Below are positions 9,285 to 17,901 of a DNA stretch of 64,000 bases, one piece after another. This DNA comes from Pseudomonas sp. Gutcm_11s. GTDB lineage: Bacteria > Pseudomonadota > Gammaproteobacteria > Pseudomonadales > Pseudomonadaceae. The notes under the pieces were generated by a model, which did no database searches, was not told the DNA's origin, and worked only from the letters and a program-made list of their open reading frames with translations. A program made the position numbers and the translations under genes. The stretch spans positions 1 through 64,000 of the forward strand of contig NZ_JAQSUW010000002.1 of assembly GCF_028649395.1 (NCBI RefSeq), read 5' to 3'. How positions within the stretch are numbered: position 1 is the first letter of the stretch; every line of letters begins with the position of its first letter.

Positions 9285-10118
9285 ATGAGCCTCAATATCA
9301 CGCCCCTGAGCCCGGCTCTGGGCGCCATCGTCGGCGGCATCGACCTGCGCCGTCCGCTGACTGACGCCGACCAACTGGCTATCGAAAAGGCCCTGCTCGA
9401 GCATCAGGTGCTGTTCTTCCGCGCCCAGCCGATCGAGCCGCCGCAACAGGCGGCCTTCGCCGCGCGCTTCGGCGACCTGCACATCCACCCGATCTACCCG
9501 AACATCCCCGAGCAGCCGGAAGTGCTGGTGCTCGACACGGCCGTCACCGACGTGCGCGACAACGCCATCTGGCACACCGACGTGACCTTTCTGGAAACCC
9601 CGGCCCTCGGTGCCGTGCTGGCCGCCAAGCAGCTGCCGGCCTATGGCGGCGACACGTTATGGGCCAGCAGCAGCGCCGCCTTCGAGGCGCTGTCGCAGCC
9701 GCTGCAACGCCTGCTCGACGGCCTAACCGCCAGCCATGACTTCACCCGTTCGTTTCCGCTGGAGCGCTTCGGCAACACGCCCGAGGCGCTGGAGCGCTAC
9801 CACCAGGTGCAGCGCCAGCATCCGCCGGTGACACACCCGGTGGTGCGCACCCACCCGATCACCGGGCGCAAGGGCTTGTTCGTCAACGAGGGCTTCACCA
9901 CGCGGATCAACGAGCTGGAACCGACCGAGAGCGATGCTCTGCTGCGTTTCCTGTTCGCCCACAGCACCCGTCCGGAGTTCAGCATCCGCTGGCGCTGGCA
10001 GGAGAACGACGTGGCCTTCTGGGACAACCGCATCACCCAGCACTATGCGGTGGACGACTACCGCCCGGCGCGGCGGGTGATGCATCGCGCCACCATCCTC
10101 GGAGACAAGCCCGCTTAG
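9285..10118 (+). CDS. tauD: Taurine dioxygenase
   Basis: A 277-aa Fe(II)/2-oxoglutarate-dependent dioxygenase that hydroxylates taurine, releasing sulfite and aminoacetaldehyde as a sulfur source. The iron ligands H and D are in WHTDVTF (near residue 100). The distal His lies near residue 255 in TQHYAVDDY, and the 2-oxoglutarate-binding Arg lies in RRVMHRAT near residue 267. Length matches the family. Its TAG stop lies inside the inverted end of the palindromic element that follows. Confidence 0.95.
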   Translation: MSLNITPLSPALGAIVGGIDLRRPLTDADQLAIEKALLEHQVLFFRAQPIEPPQQAAFAARFGDLHIHPIYPNIPEQPEVLVLDTAVTDVRDNAIWHTDVTFLETPALGAVLAAKQLPAYGGDTLWASSSAAFEALSQPLQRLLDGLTASHDFTRSFPLERFGNTPEALERYHQVQRQHPPVTHPVVRTHPITGRKGLFVNEGFTTRINELEPTESDALLRFLFAHSTRPEFSIRWRWQENDVAFWDNRITQHYAVDDYRPARRVMHRATILGDKPA

Positions 10119-10259
10119 AGCCTGTCCACGATCTCCTGGCTCGCGGCCATACGGCGTTAAAAACGCCCTCAGAATGCTCATTTACCATTCGTAAACTGCG
10201 CTTCCTCGGGCATTTTTGCCTTGTCTGGCTCTAATCCAGAAGCTCGTAAACAGGCTCTA
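10116..10259. repeat. 144-bp palindromic, MITE-like element with 10-bp terminal inverted repeats
   Basis: The ends are perfect inverted repeats, TAGAGCCTGT on the left and ACAGGCTCTA on the right. Inside are further dyads: TTTAC-CATTC-GTAAA at the centre, and AAAAACGCCCTCAG facing CTCGGGCATTTTTG. No protein is encoded. The overall look is that of a dispersed non-autonomous repeat of Pseudomonas genomes, which I recognise from memory only. The first and last three bases form the TAG stop codons of tauD and of the convergent MFS gene. Confidence 0.7.
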
Positions 10260-11498
10260 GGGCTTGTTGGCGTCCGGCGCCGCATCCTCGAAGCGGTCCA
10301 CGGTGCGCAGGCTGCGGAAGCCCCACATCCAGCCACCGACCACGCCGAGGGTGCACAGGCTGCCCAGCACCGCCGCCGGCACCGCGCCGAACCAGGCGGC
10401 GCTGCTGCCGGCGCGGAACTCGCCCAGCTCGTTGGAGGAGCCGATGAACAGCATGTTCACGGCATTCACCCGGCCGCGCATGGCGTCCGGGGTGGAGAAC
10501 TGGATCAGCGAGGAGCGGATGTACATGCTCACCATGTCCGCGCCGCCGGCCACCATCAGCGCGAGGAACGACAGCCAGAACAGACTGGACAGCGAAAACA
10601 CCAGGTTGGCCACGCCGAACACCGCCACCGCGATGAACATGCGCATGCCCACATGGCGATTGAACGGCCGCATGCTCAGGTAGAAGCCCACCGTCACCTC
10701 GCCAATGGCCATGGCGCTGCGCAAGATGCCGAGGCCGGTCGGGCCCACGTCCAGCACCTCATGGGCGTACATCGGCTGCAGCGCCACCACGCCGCCGAGC
10801 AGCACGGCGAACAGGTCCAGCGAGATGGTGCCGAGGATGATCGGCCGCGAGCGGATGAAGTGGATACCGGCGGTGAAGCGCGTCCAGGCCGTGGCCTCGA
10901 GCGGCTTGCTCTCCTCACGGAAACGTACCTGGACGAAGGCCAGCATCAGCACGCCGGCGGCGAAGAACAGCAGGCACAGCGCGTAGGTCAGCTCGCCGCC
11001 ACCGATGGCGTAGAGCACGCCGCCCAGCACCGGGCCGGAGATGGTCGAGGCGCGCACGATCATGCTGTTGGCCGCGATGGCCGCCGCCAGGCTCTCGCGC
11101 GGCACGATCTGCGGCAGCAGGCTGGACAAGGCAGGCCCGGTGAAGGCACGGGCGCAGCCGTAGGCCACCAGCACACCGTAGAACGCCTCGACCGGCCCGT
11201 GGATCAGCGACAGCCACAGCAGCACCGCGGCGCAGATCGCCTCCACGCCCCAGCTCAGGCCGAGGATCCACTTGCGGTCGAAACGGTCGATCAGGTCGCC
11301 CGCCGGCAGCAGCAGGAACAGCATCGGCAGGAACTGCGCCAGGCCGACATAGGCCAGGCTCATCGGGTCGCGGGTCAGGTCATAGACCTGCCAGGCCACC
11401 ACCACCGCGAGGATCTGCACGGCGAACATGGCCAGCACACGGGCGGCGAGAAAAGGCAGGAAACCGGGCTGGCGATAGACGGAAAGTTCGGCGGACAC
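10257..11498 (-). CDS. MFS transporter, EntS/MFS_3 type
   Basis: A 413-aa inner-membrane transporter of the MFS_3 group, which includes the enterobactin exporter EntS and macrolide exporters. About twelve hydrophobic segments are visible. Motif A appears as PAGDLIDRFDRKWILG near residue 55. I chose a GTG start at 11498, giving VSAELSVYRQPGFLPFLAARV, because the reading frame further upstream encodes non-membrane sequence rich in Arg and Cys. The ribosome binding site is weak. It converges on tauD, sharing the palindromic element. Substrate unknown. Confidence 0.8.
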   Translation of the reverse strand: MSAELSVYRQPGFLPFLAARVLAMFAVQILAVVVAWQVYDLTRDPMSLAYVGLAQFLPMLFLLLPAGDLIDRFDRKWILGLSWGVEAICAAVLLWLSLIHGPVEAFYGVLVAYGCARAFTGPALSSLLPQIVPRESLAAAIAANSMIVRASTISGPVLGGVLYAIGGGELTYALCLLFFAAGVLMLAFVQVRFREESKPLEATAWTRFTAGIHFIRSRPIILGTISLDLFAVLLGGVVALQPMYAHEVLDVGPTGLGILRSAMAIGEVTVGFYLSMRPFNRHVGMRMFIAVAVFGVANLVFSLSSLFWLSFLALMVAGGADMVSMYIRSSLIQFSTPDAMRGRVNAVNMLFIGSSNELGEFRAGSSAAWFGAVPAAVLGSLCTLGVVGGWMWGFRSLRTVDRFEDAAPDANKP

Positions 11499-11644
11499 GG
11501 CGCAAGTCCCGAGGCAGATAAGGAAACGGCGCAATCTACTGGATAAAAACCTGTCCGAGCAAACAACTCTCGGGCACATGCATATATCCAGATTTCACTT
11601 ATGGAATAGCCCCCAGTCAGAGGGCTATAAAAACCGCCGAGTCG

Positions 11645-12367
11645 CTAGCGGCTCAGCTCGTAGGCGCACATGTTGACGGTGGAGGCCAGGTTCAGCGACT
11701 CGATGGCACCGCAGCCGGCGATGGTGAACGGCTGGGCGCCGAGGGCACTGAGCTGCTCACGCGGCACGCCACGGGCCTCGTTGCCGAACAGGTAGCAGTC
11801 GAAGCCCTTGAAGCTGGCGGACTGCAGGCTTTCGCCCTGCATATCCAGGCAGGCGATGCGCGGGAAGCGCTCGACCAGGGAATCCAGCTCAACATCCAGC
11901 TCCAGCGGCGCATGGAAGATGGCGCCCATGCTCGAACGCACGACCTTGGGGTTGTATGGGTCGACGCTGCCGGGGCTGAGCAGGCAGCGGAAGCCGCCGA
12001 ACCAGGCCAGGGTGCGCAGGATGGTACCGAGGTTGCCCGGGTCCTGGATCTCATGCAGGTAGATGGCGCGCTCGCCGGCAGCCACCGGCGCGGCGCCTTC
12101 CGGCATCGGCACCACGGCGACTATGCCTTGCGGCGTCTTGGTGTCGGACACCTGCGCCATCTGCCGCTCGCTGATCACATGGGTCTTGAACGGGCTCTGC
12201 CAGTGCTCGTGGGCGGCGGTCACGTACAGCTGGCTGCGCTGCAGCAGCGGGTTGTGCGCGGCCGCCTTCTGCAGCTCCAGCACCAGGTGTTCGCCCTCCA
12301 CCAGGAAATGGCCGAACTCGGCGCGGTACTTCTTCTGCTGCAGCTTCTTGATGTCGTCGAGTTTCAT
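11645..12367 (-). CDS. SpoU/TrmH-family RNA 2'-O-methyltransferase
   Basis: A 240-aa protein with an N-terminal substrate-binding domain (about 1-80, RNA-methylase SpoU_sub_bind type) and a C-terminal SPOUT knot. The three SpoU motifs are present: IQDPGNLGTILRTLAWFG near residue 106, LFGNEARGVP near residue 193, and ESLNLASTVNMCAYE near the C-terminus. It would methylate a tRNA or rRNA ribose using S-adenosylmethionine; the target nucleotide is unknown. It starts 2 bp after the FAD oxidoreductase gene, so they form an operon. Confidence 0.85.
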   Translation of the reverse strand: MKLDDIKKLQQKKYRAEFGHFLVEGEHLVLELQKAAAHNPLLQRSQLYVTAAHEHWQSPFKTHVISERQMAQVSDTKTPQGIVAVVPMPEGAAPVAAGERAIYLHEIQDPGNLGTILRTLAWFGGFRCLLSPGSVDPYNPKVVRSSMGAIFHAPLELDVELDSLVERFPRIACLDMQGESLQSASFKGFDCYLFGNEARGVPREQLSALGAQPFTIAGCGAIESLNLASTVNMCAYELSR

Positions 12368-12369
12368 GC

Positions 12370-13989
12370 TCAGAGGCTCTGCCCGGACAACATCGACTTG
12401 GCCACCGCCTCGGCGACCTTGATGCCGTCCACGCCCGCCGAGAGGATGCCGCCGGCGTAGCCTGCGCCCTCGCCGGCCGGATACAGGCCCTTGAGATTGA
12501 GGCTCTGCAGGCTCTCGTTGTCACGGGTGATGCGCACCGGCGAGCTGGTACGGGTCTCGATGCCGGTGAGGATCGCGTCGTCGCGGTCGAAGCCACGAAT
12601 CTGCTTGCCGAATGCTGGCAGCGCCTCGCGGATCGCCTCGATGGCGTATTCCGGCAGCGACGGCGCCAGGTCGCCCAGGCGCACGCCGGGCTTGTAGGAC
12701 GGCTCTACCTCGCCGAACTCGCTCGACGGTGTGCCGCGGATAAAGTCGCCGACCAGCTGCGCCGGGGCGCAGTAGTCGCGCCCACCCAGCTCGTAGGCGC
12801 GCGACTCCAGACGCTCCTGGAACTCCACGCCGGCCAGCGGGCCGCCGGGGAAGTCCTGCTCCGGGTTGATGCCGACGACGATGCCGGCGTTGGCGTTGCG
12901 CTCGTTGCGCGAGTACTGGCTCATGCCATTGGTGACCACGCGCTCCGGCTCGGAGGTGGCAGCCACCACGGTGCCGCCCGGGCACATGCAGAAGCTGTAC
13001 ACGGCGCGGCCGTTCTTGGCGTGGTGCACCAGCTTGTAGTCGGCGGCGCCAAGCTCCGGGTGCCCGGCGTACTTGCCCAGGCGGGCCTGGTCGATCATGC
13101 CTTGCGGATGTTCGATGCGGAAACCGATGGCAAAGGGCTTGGCCTCGATGAACACGTTCTGGCGGTGCAGCATGCGGAAGGTGTCGCGCGAGCTGTGGCC
13201 CAGCGCCAGCACCACATGACGGCTGCGGATGGTCTCGCCATTGGCCAGCACCACGCCTTCCAGTTGGTCGCCATCAATCACCAGGTCAGTAACCTTGCTC
13301 TCGAAACGCACCTCGCCGCCCAGGGCGATGATCTCCTCGCGCATGGCGGCCACCACGCCGGTGAGGCGGAAGGTGCCGATGTGCGGCTTGCTCACGTACA
13401 TGATCTCGTCCGGCGCGCCGGCACGAACGAACTCATGCATCACCTTGCGGGCGTAGAACTTGGGATCCTTGATCTGGCTGTACAGCTTGCCATCGGAGAA
13501 CAGCCCCGCGCCGCCTTCGCCGAACTGCACGTTGGATTCCGGGGTCAGGACCTTCTTGCGCCACAGCGCCCAGGTGTCCTTGGTGCGGGCGCGCACATCC
13601 TTGCCGCGCTCCAGCACGATGGGCTTGAAGCCCATTTGCGCGAGCAGCAGCGCGGCGAACAGGCCGCAGGGACCGAAGCCCACCACCAGCGGGCGCTCGC
13701 CCAGCTCGGCCGGCGCCTGGCCGACCGGGTAGTAGTTGGTGTCCGGGGCCGGGCGGATGTGGTGGTCATCGGCAAAGCGCGCCAGGACCGCCGCCTCGTC
13801 GCGCACCTCGAGGTCGATGATGTAGATGAAGAGGATGACGCTGTTCTTCTTGCGCGCATCGTAGCTGCGCTTGAACACGGTGAAGTTCAGCAGGTCGGCC
13901 TCGCCGATACCCAGGCGTTTGACGATGGCCTGGCGCAGTTCATCGGCGGAATGATCGAGTGGCAAGGACAGTTCGTTGATGCGAATCAT
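12370..13989 (-). CDS. FAD-dependent oxidoreductase, NAD(FAD)-utilising dehydrogenase type
   Basis: A 539-aa cytosolic flavoprotein. The N-terminal part (about 1-90) is a small domain before the FAD motif VGFGPCGLFAALLLAQMG near residue 105. A second conserved block, GEGAGYAGGILSAGVDG, lies near the C-terminus and is typical of this conserved family of unknown substrate. The ATG at 13989 follows AGGATTACCGCC. An upstream in-frame extension is Arg/Pro-rich and unlikely to be translated. It is followed after 2 bp by the RNA methyltransferase, a pairing that hints at an RNA-modification role, which is only inference. Confidence 0.8.
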   Translation of the reverse strand: MIRINELSLPLDHSADELRQAIVKRLGIGEADLLNFTVFKRSYDARKKNSVILFIYIIDLEVRDEAAVLARFADDHHIRPAPDTNYYPVGQAPAELGERPLVVGFGPCGLFAALLLAQMGFKPIVLERGKDVRARTKDTWALWRKKVLTPESNVQFGEGGAGLFSDGKLYSQIKDPKFYARKVMHEFVRAGAPDEIMYVSKPHIGTFRLTGVVAAMREEIIALGGEVRFESKVTDLVIDGDQLEGVVLANGETIRSRHVVLALGHSSRDTFRMLHRQNVFIEAKPFAIGFRIEHPQGMIDQARLGKYAGHPELGAADYKLVHHAKNGRAVYSFCMCPGGTVVAATSEPERVVTNGMSQYSRNERNANAGIVVGINPEQDFPGGPLAGVEFQERLESRAYELGGRDYCAPAQLVGDFIRGTPSSEFGEVEPSYKPGVRLGDLAPSLPEYAIEAIREALPAFGKQIRGFDRDDAILTGIETRTSSPVRITRDNESLQSLNLKGLYPAGEGAGYAGGILSAGVDGIKVAEAVAKSMLSGQSL

Positions 13990-14210
13990 GGCGGTAATCC
14001 TGGCCGGTCGACCCGGCAAAGGAGGCAAAGAAGAAGGGTAAGGCGCCAATTGTAGCCGCGGCCACCCTGCCCTGTCAGGCCGCCAGCTGAGCCGCAGGCC
14101 CCGTGGATTTAACCTGCGGCGCACTATCAGCTTATAATTGCCGCCACTTTGCGGCCCGCTGCCCGTGCAGCGGCCCGCACCCCACCTGATTTTCCGTGCC
14201 TGGCCCCCTC

Positions 14211-14831
14211 ATGAAACGCTCCAAAAGCAGCAGCCGCTGGCTGAACGAACACGTCAACGATCCTTACGTCAAACGCGCGCAGAAGGACGGCTACCGCTCG
14301 CGGGCCAGCTACAAGCTGCTTGAGCTGAACGAGAAGGACAAGCTGATCCGCCCCGGCATGCTGGTCATGGACCTGGGCTCGGCGCCCGGCGGCTGGTCGC
14401 AGGTGGCCGGCAAGATCGTCGGCGAGAACGGCCGCGTGATCGCCAGCGACATCCTGCCGATGGACCCGCTGGACAACGTCGACTTCATCCAGGGCGACTT
14501 CACCGAAGATGCCGTGTTCCAGCAGATCCTCGCCAAGATCGACGGCCGCCAGCCCGACCTGATCATCTCCGACATCGCACCGAACATCAGCGGCGTGGCC
14601 GTGTCCGACCAGGCTGCCTCGATGTACCTGGTCGAACTCACCCTCGACATGGTGCGCCAGGTGCTCAAGCCCGGCGGCAACTACGCGGTCAAGGTATTCC
14701 AGGGCGAAGGCTCCGAGGCCTTCCTGAAGGACGTGCGCAGCTCGTTCGAGAAGGTGTCGATCCGTAAGCCTGAGGCCTCGCGCCCGCGCTCGCGGGAGGT
14801 CTACCTGGTAGGCAAAGGCTTCAAGGGCTGA
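14211..14831 (+). CDS. rlmE: 23S rRNA (uridine-2'-O-)-methyltransferase
   Basis: A 206-aa FtsJ/RrmJ enzyme that methylates U2552 of 23S rRNA during 50S maturation. The SAM motif is [12 protein letters not shown] near residue 52. The catalytic K-D-K-E tetrad is traceable: Lys in [10 protein letters not shown], Asp in SDIAPNISG, Lys in YAVKVFQG, Glu in [10 protein letters not shown]. The ATG at 14211 is preferred over one five codons upstream because [11 protein letters not shown] is the usual family start. In many Pseudomonas genomes ftsH follows rlmE; here a terminator follows instead. Confidence 0.93.
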   Translation: MKRSKSSSRWLNEHVNDPYVKRAQKDGYRSRASYKLLELNEKDKLIRPGMLVMDLGSAPGGWSQVAGKIVGENGRVIASDILPMDPLDNVDFIQGDFTEDAVFQQILAKIDGRQPDLIISDIAPNISGVAVSDQAASMYLVELTLDMVRQVLKPGGNYAVKVFQGEGSEAFLKDVRSSFEKVSIRKPEASRPRSREVYLVGKGFKG

Positions 14832-14854
14832 GCCCAGCCACCATGATCGACCCG

Positions 14855-14884
14855 AAAGCCCCGCTCATCAGCGGGGCTTTTTCT
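14855..14884 (+). terminator. Rho-independent terminator after rlmE
   Basis: The stem AAAGCCCCGC / GCGGGGCTTT with a TCATCA loop is followed by TTTC. It lies 24 bp after the rlmE stop and also separates the convergent DUF971 gene. Confidence 0.85.
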
Positions 14885-14890
14885 TGTCGC

Positions 14891-15169
14891 TCATTCAGCG
14901 GCCAACCCCTGCAGGTAGCTCCAGGGGTAGATGCCCTTGTCGTGACCATCGCTGAACACCAGCTGCACGCCGTAGCCCTGCTGGCTGATGGCGCGCAGGC
15001 GCACTTCGCTCGGCGCCGCATCGATGCGTCCGTGCAGGCGCGCCGCGCGGCACTGCGAGCAGGGACAGGCAGCGCGCAGGCGGGCGTGGCTGAGCTGGCT
15101 GACCTGGCCATCCGGCCACTCCAGCCGCAGCTGGCCGGCGGCGCTGCGCAGGGCGCTGGGCGCGTTCAT
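14891..15169 (-). CDS. DUF971 / GBBH-like N-terminal domain protein
   Basis: A 92-aa protein consisting of one DUF971 domain, the module found at the N-terminus of gamma-butyrobetaine hydroxylase and in some Fe-S assembly proteins. Diagnostic parts are LRLEWPDGQ, the cysteine motif CPCSQC in the middle, and the C-terminal GIYPWSYLQGL. Its ATG overlaps the stop of the HEAT gene (TGATG), so it is the last gene of the eight-gene operon starting with gntR. The conserved cysteines suggest zinc or iron binding. Its role in this operon is unknown. Confidence 0.8.
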   Translation of the reverse strand: MNAPSALRSAAGQLRLEWPDGQVSQLSHARLRAACPCSQCRAARLHGRIDAAPSEVRLRAISQQGYGVQLVFSDGHDKGIYPWSYLQGLAAE

Positions 15170-16149
15170 CAGGCCACTCCCTGCAACTGGCCAAGGGCGA
15201 TGCGCACGGCCTTGCGTACCTCGGGGTCGCCGTCGTTTTCCGCCGCCTGCAGCGCCGGCAACGCGGCCGGGTCGGCCAGTTCGCCCAGGGCAAGGGCCGC
15301 TTCCTTGCGCAGATTGCTGATGCTGTGGCCGAGCAGCTCGATCAGCGCACTCAGCGCGCCGGCGAAACGCAACTTGCCCAGGGCTCGGGCGGCGCGCAGG
15401 CGCACCTGCCAGTAGCCATCGGCCAATGCCTCGACCAGCGCCGGGCCGGCATCGCCCTGGCCGACCTTGCCGAGGGTAGTGGCGGCCTCCTCGCGCACCT
15501 GCCACTCGCGGTCACGCAGGGCGGCGCGCAGGGCCGGCAGCACGCTGGCGTCGCTGGCAAGGCCCAGGGCACCGGTGGCGGCGCGGCGCACTTCGGTATC
15601 CGGGTCGGTGCTGGCCAGGCTGGCCAAGGCTGGCAGCGCCTCGCCGCGCTTGAGCCAGCCGAGGATGCCGACCGCCTCGCGACGCACGAAGGCATCGCCA
15701 TCACCCAATGCGGACAAGGCCAGCGGCGCGGCCTCGGCCAGGCGCAGCTCGCGCAGGGCACGCAGCGCGCTGGCACGGACGAAGGCATCGGCATGGCCGA
15801 CCCAGGGCAGGATCACCCTGCCCGCCTCGGCGCTCTTCAGCTCGGAGAGGCTCTGCGCCGCAGCAGCGCGCACGCCCTCGTCAGCATCGGCCAGGGCGGC
15901 ACACAGGGCGGCGACCACCTCGGGCTCCTCCCAGGCTTCCAGCAGGCGCGCGGCCTCGGCACGCACCTCGGCGGCGGGATCGTCACCCAGGGCCTGGGTC
16001 AGCCAGGGCAAGGCGTCTGGGTCTTCCAGGTCGGCCAGTTCGATCAGGGCGATGCGGCGCACGCCGGCGTCGGCATCGGCCAGGCGCGGCTGCAGGTCGA
16101 GGATGTCCGGGTTGTCGGTAATCAGGTCGGCGATGGATAGCGTGGTCAT
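15169..16149 (-). CDS. HEAT-repeat (PBS lyase-like) protein
   Basis: A 326-aa protein made almost entirely of about nine HEAT-like repeats of roughly 31 residues (for example DPDTEVRRAATGALGLASD and DREWQVREEAATTLGKVGQG). No signal peptide or membrane segment is visible, so it is a cytosolic helical scaffold. In other systems HEAT proteins of this type assist cofactor attachment or bring enzymes together. Its ATG overlaps the ABC ATPase stop by 4 bp and its stop overlaps the DUF971 start. This couples it tightly to the importer and points to a chaperone or maturation role for the operon's redox proteins, which is inference. Confidence 0.85.
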   Translation of the reverse strand: MTTLSIADLITDNPDILDLQPRLADADAGVRRIALIELADLEDPDALPWLTQALGDDPAAEVRAEAARLLEAWEEPEVVAALCAALADADEGVRAAAAQSLSELKSAEAGRVILPWVGHADAFVRASALRALRELRLAEAAPLALSALGDGDAFVRREAVGILGWLKRGEALPALASLASTDPDTEVRRAATGALGLASDASVLPALRAALRDREWQVREEAATTLGKVGQGDAGPALVEALADGYWQVRLRAARALGKLRFAGALSALIELLGHSISNLRKEAALALGELADPAALPALQAAENDGDPEVRKAVRIALGQLQGVA

Positions 16150-17003
16150 AGGGCGATTCGCAGTGGCGGATGTTCGGTGGTGGGCAGGCCCAGCGGCGTG
16201 AGGCGCGGCAGTTCGCGGCCGTCCTCGTGGCGCAGCAGCTCCAGGCAGTGGCGCTTGAGGTGGACGAAGCCGGGGCTGGTCAGCAGGTTGGCGTTGCGCG
16301 GGCGCGGGAAGTCCAGGCGCAGGTCCTCGATGAAGCGGCCCGGGCGTGGGCTCATCACCAGAATGCGGTCGGCGAGGAACAGCGCCTCGTCGATGTCGTG
16401 GGTGACGAACACCACGGTGGTACGGATGCGCGTCCAGATATCCAGCAGCAGCTCCTGCATGCGTGCACGGGTCTGCGCGTCCAGGGCGCCGAAGGGCTCG
16501 TCCATCAGCAGCAGGCGCGGCCGGTTGATCAGCACGCGAGCGATTTCGGCGCGCTGCTGCATACCGCCGGAGAGCTGGTTGGGCCAGCGCGCGGCGAAGT
16601 CCTGCAGGCCAACCAGGCGCAGCATCTCGGCGGCCTGGCGATGGCGCTCGACCTTGCCGATGCCCTGCATCTTCAGGCCGAAGGCGACGTTGTCCAGCAC
16701 GCTGCGCCAGGGCAGCTGGGTGTGATGCTGGAACACCATGCCGCGCTCCGGCGATGGGCCGGCAACTGGCGCGCCATCCACCAGCAGGCTACCGCCGGCC
16801 GGGCGCAAATGGCCGGCCAGGGCGCCGAGCAGGGTCGACTTGCCACAGCCGGACGGGCCGAGGATGCACACGAACTCGCCCGGCTCGACGGCGAAGTCCA
16901 GCGCCTGTACCGCCTCGAAGGCGTCGCGGCCCTGGCCGAGGCGGATGGACAGCTGGCGGCCGTCGATGCGGCCAGGCTCGGGGGCTTTCTCGTAGACGCT
17001 CAT
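16146..17003 (-). CDS. ABC transporter ATP-binding protein, nitrate/sulfonate/taurine type
   Basis: A 285-aa ATPase of the SsuB/TauB class. Walker A GPSGCGKST lies near residue 48, signature LSGGMQQR near residue 142, Walker B LLLMDEP near residue 165 and the switch His in VTHDIDEA near residue 199. It has a C-terminal extension of about 40 residues beyond the core, common in this class. The start at 17003 (MSVYEKAPEPG) overlaps the permease stop by 4 bp. It works with the permease at 17000-17779 and the binding protein at 17902-19308. Confidence 0.9.
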   Translation of the reverse strand: MSVYEKAPEPGRIDGRQLSIRLGQGRDAFEAVQALDFAVEPGEFVCILGPSGCGKSTLLGALAGHLRPAGGSLLVDGAPVAGPSPERGMVFQHHTQLPWRSVLDNVAFGLKMQGIGKVERHRQAAEMLRLVGLQDFAARWPNQLSGGMQQRAEIARVLINRPRLLLMDEPFGALDAQTRARMQELLLDIWTRIRTTVVFVTHDIDEALFLADRILVMSPRPGRFIEDLRLDFPRPRNANLLTSPGFVHLKRHCLELLRHEDGRELPRLTPLGLPTTEHPPLRIAL

Positions 17004-17779
17004 CGCTGTGCTCCGCTGCGGTACCAGGGCGTGGCCAGGCCGCCGAGGCGCTTGACCAGACCGCTGCTGGCCATGCCGAGCAGGCCGATCAGCAGCATGC
17101 CGACGACGATGTCCGGGTAGTTCTGGATGGTGTAGGACTCCCAGGTGTAGTAACCGATGCCGAACTGGCCGGAGATCATCTCGGCGGTAACCAGGCAGAA
17201 CCACGAGGTGCCCATGCCGATGGCGAGGCCAGTGACGATGCTCGGCGCAGCGCCCGGCAGGATCACCTCGCGCAGGATCGCCAGGCGCCCTGCCCCCAGG
17301 CTGCGTGCCGAGGCGACCAGGCGTGGGTCGACGCCCTCCACCCCGTGCACGGTGTTGAGCAGGATGGGGAACAGCGCGCCAGTAAAGGTGATGAACACCA
17401 TCGACAGCTCCGACGAGGGAAACATCAGGATGGCCAGGGGAATCCAGGCCACCGCAGGAATCGGCCGCAGTACTTCCAACGGCGGCAACAGGCTGTCCTC
17501 GGCCCATTTCGAGCGGCCGATGATCAGGCCCAGCAACACGCCGATCACGGCGGCGGTGAGATAACCGGCGAACACCCGGCCCAGGCTGCTGCCGAGGTGC
17601 GCCAGCAACTGGCTGGAGTGCAGCAGCTGCCAGGCGGCGCCGAGCACGGCGCTGGGCGTGGGCACGTAGGTGAAGGTGAGCAGGCCCAGGTCCAGCCGCG
17701 TAGTGGCGGCCACCTGCCAGAACAGCAGGCAGGCGGCCAGCGAGGCTAGGCGCAGAGGCCAGCGGTACAGATGGTTCAT
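17000..17779 (-). CDS. ABC transporter permease, nitrate/sulfonate/taurine type
   Basis: A 259-aa inner-membrane permease with about six hydrophobic segments and the EAA loop SARSLGAGRLAILREVILPGA (about residues 155-175). The N-terminus has a positive cytosolic start followed by a first helix (LASLAACLLFWQVAA). It overlaps the ATPase start by 4 bp. The substrate is not evident; the class imports small oxyanions, sulfonates and related compounds. Confidence 0.9.
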   Translation of the reverse strand: MNHLYRWPLRLASLAACLLFWQVAATTRLDLGLLTFTYVPTPSAVLGAAWQLLHSSQLLAHLGSSLGRVFAGYLTAAVIGVLLGLIIGRSKWAEDSLLPPLEVLRPIPAVAWIPLAILMFPSSELSMVFITFTGALFPILLNTVHGVEGVDPRLVASARSLGAGRLAILREVILPGAAPSIVTGLAIGMGTSWFCLVTAEMISGQFGIGYYTWESYTIQNYPDIVVGMLLIGLLGMASSGLVKRLGGLATPWYRSGAQR

Positions 17780-17867
17780 GGGGCTCTCCAGGTTATGGAC
17801 CTCCCTTCCCCCCTCGGAAGAAGGGCCGGGGATGAGGCTCTATCTGGCAAAACCGCCCTCACCCCAA

Positions 17868-17888
17868 CCCTCTCCCGGAGGGAGAGGG
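17868..17888. repeat. GC-rich hairpin in operon spacer
   Basis: CCCTCTCCC and GGGAGAGGG with a 3-nt loop are preceded by CCCTCACCCCAA. This type of sequence is dispersed in many high-GC genomes. It lies between the binding-protein and permease genes and could stabilise the upstream mRNA segment or dampen permease expression. Confidence 0.5.
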
Positions 17889-17901
17889 AGTCGTTCAACC
17901 A

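Noticed and set aside
10221..11546. 441-codon plus-strand frame opposite the MFS transporter
   Set aside because: Translation is Glu/His/Gln/Arg-rich without domains and lies exactly opposite a twelve-helix transporter.
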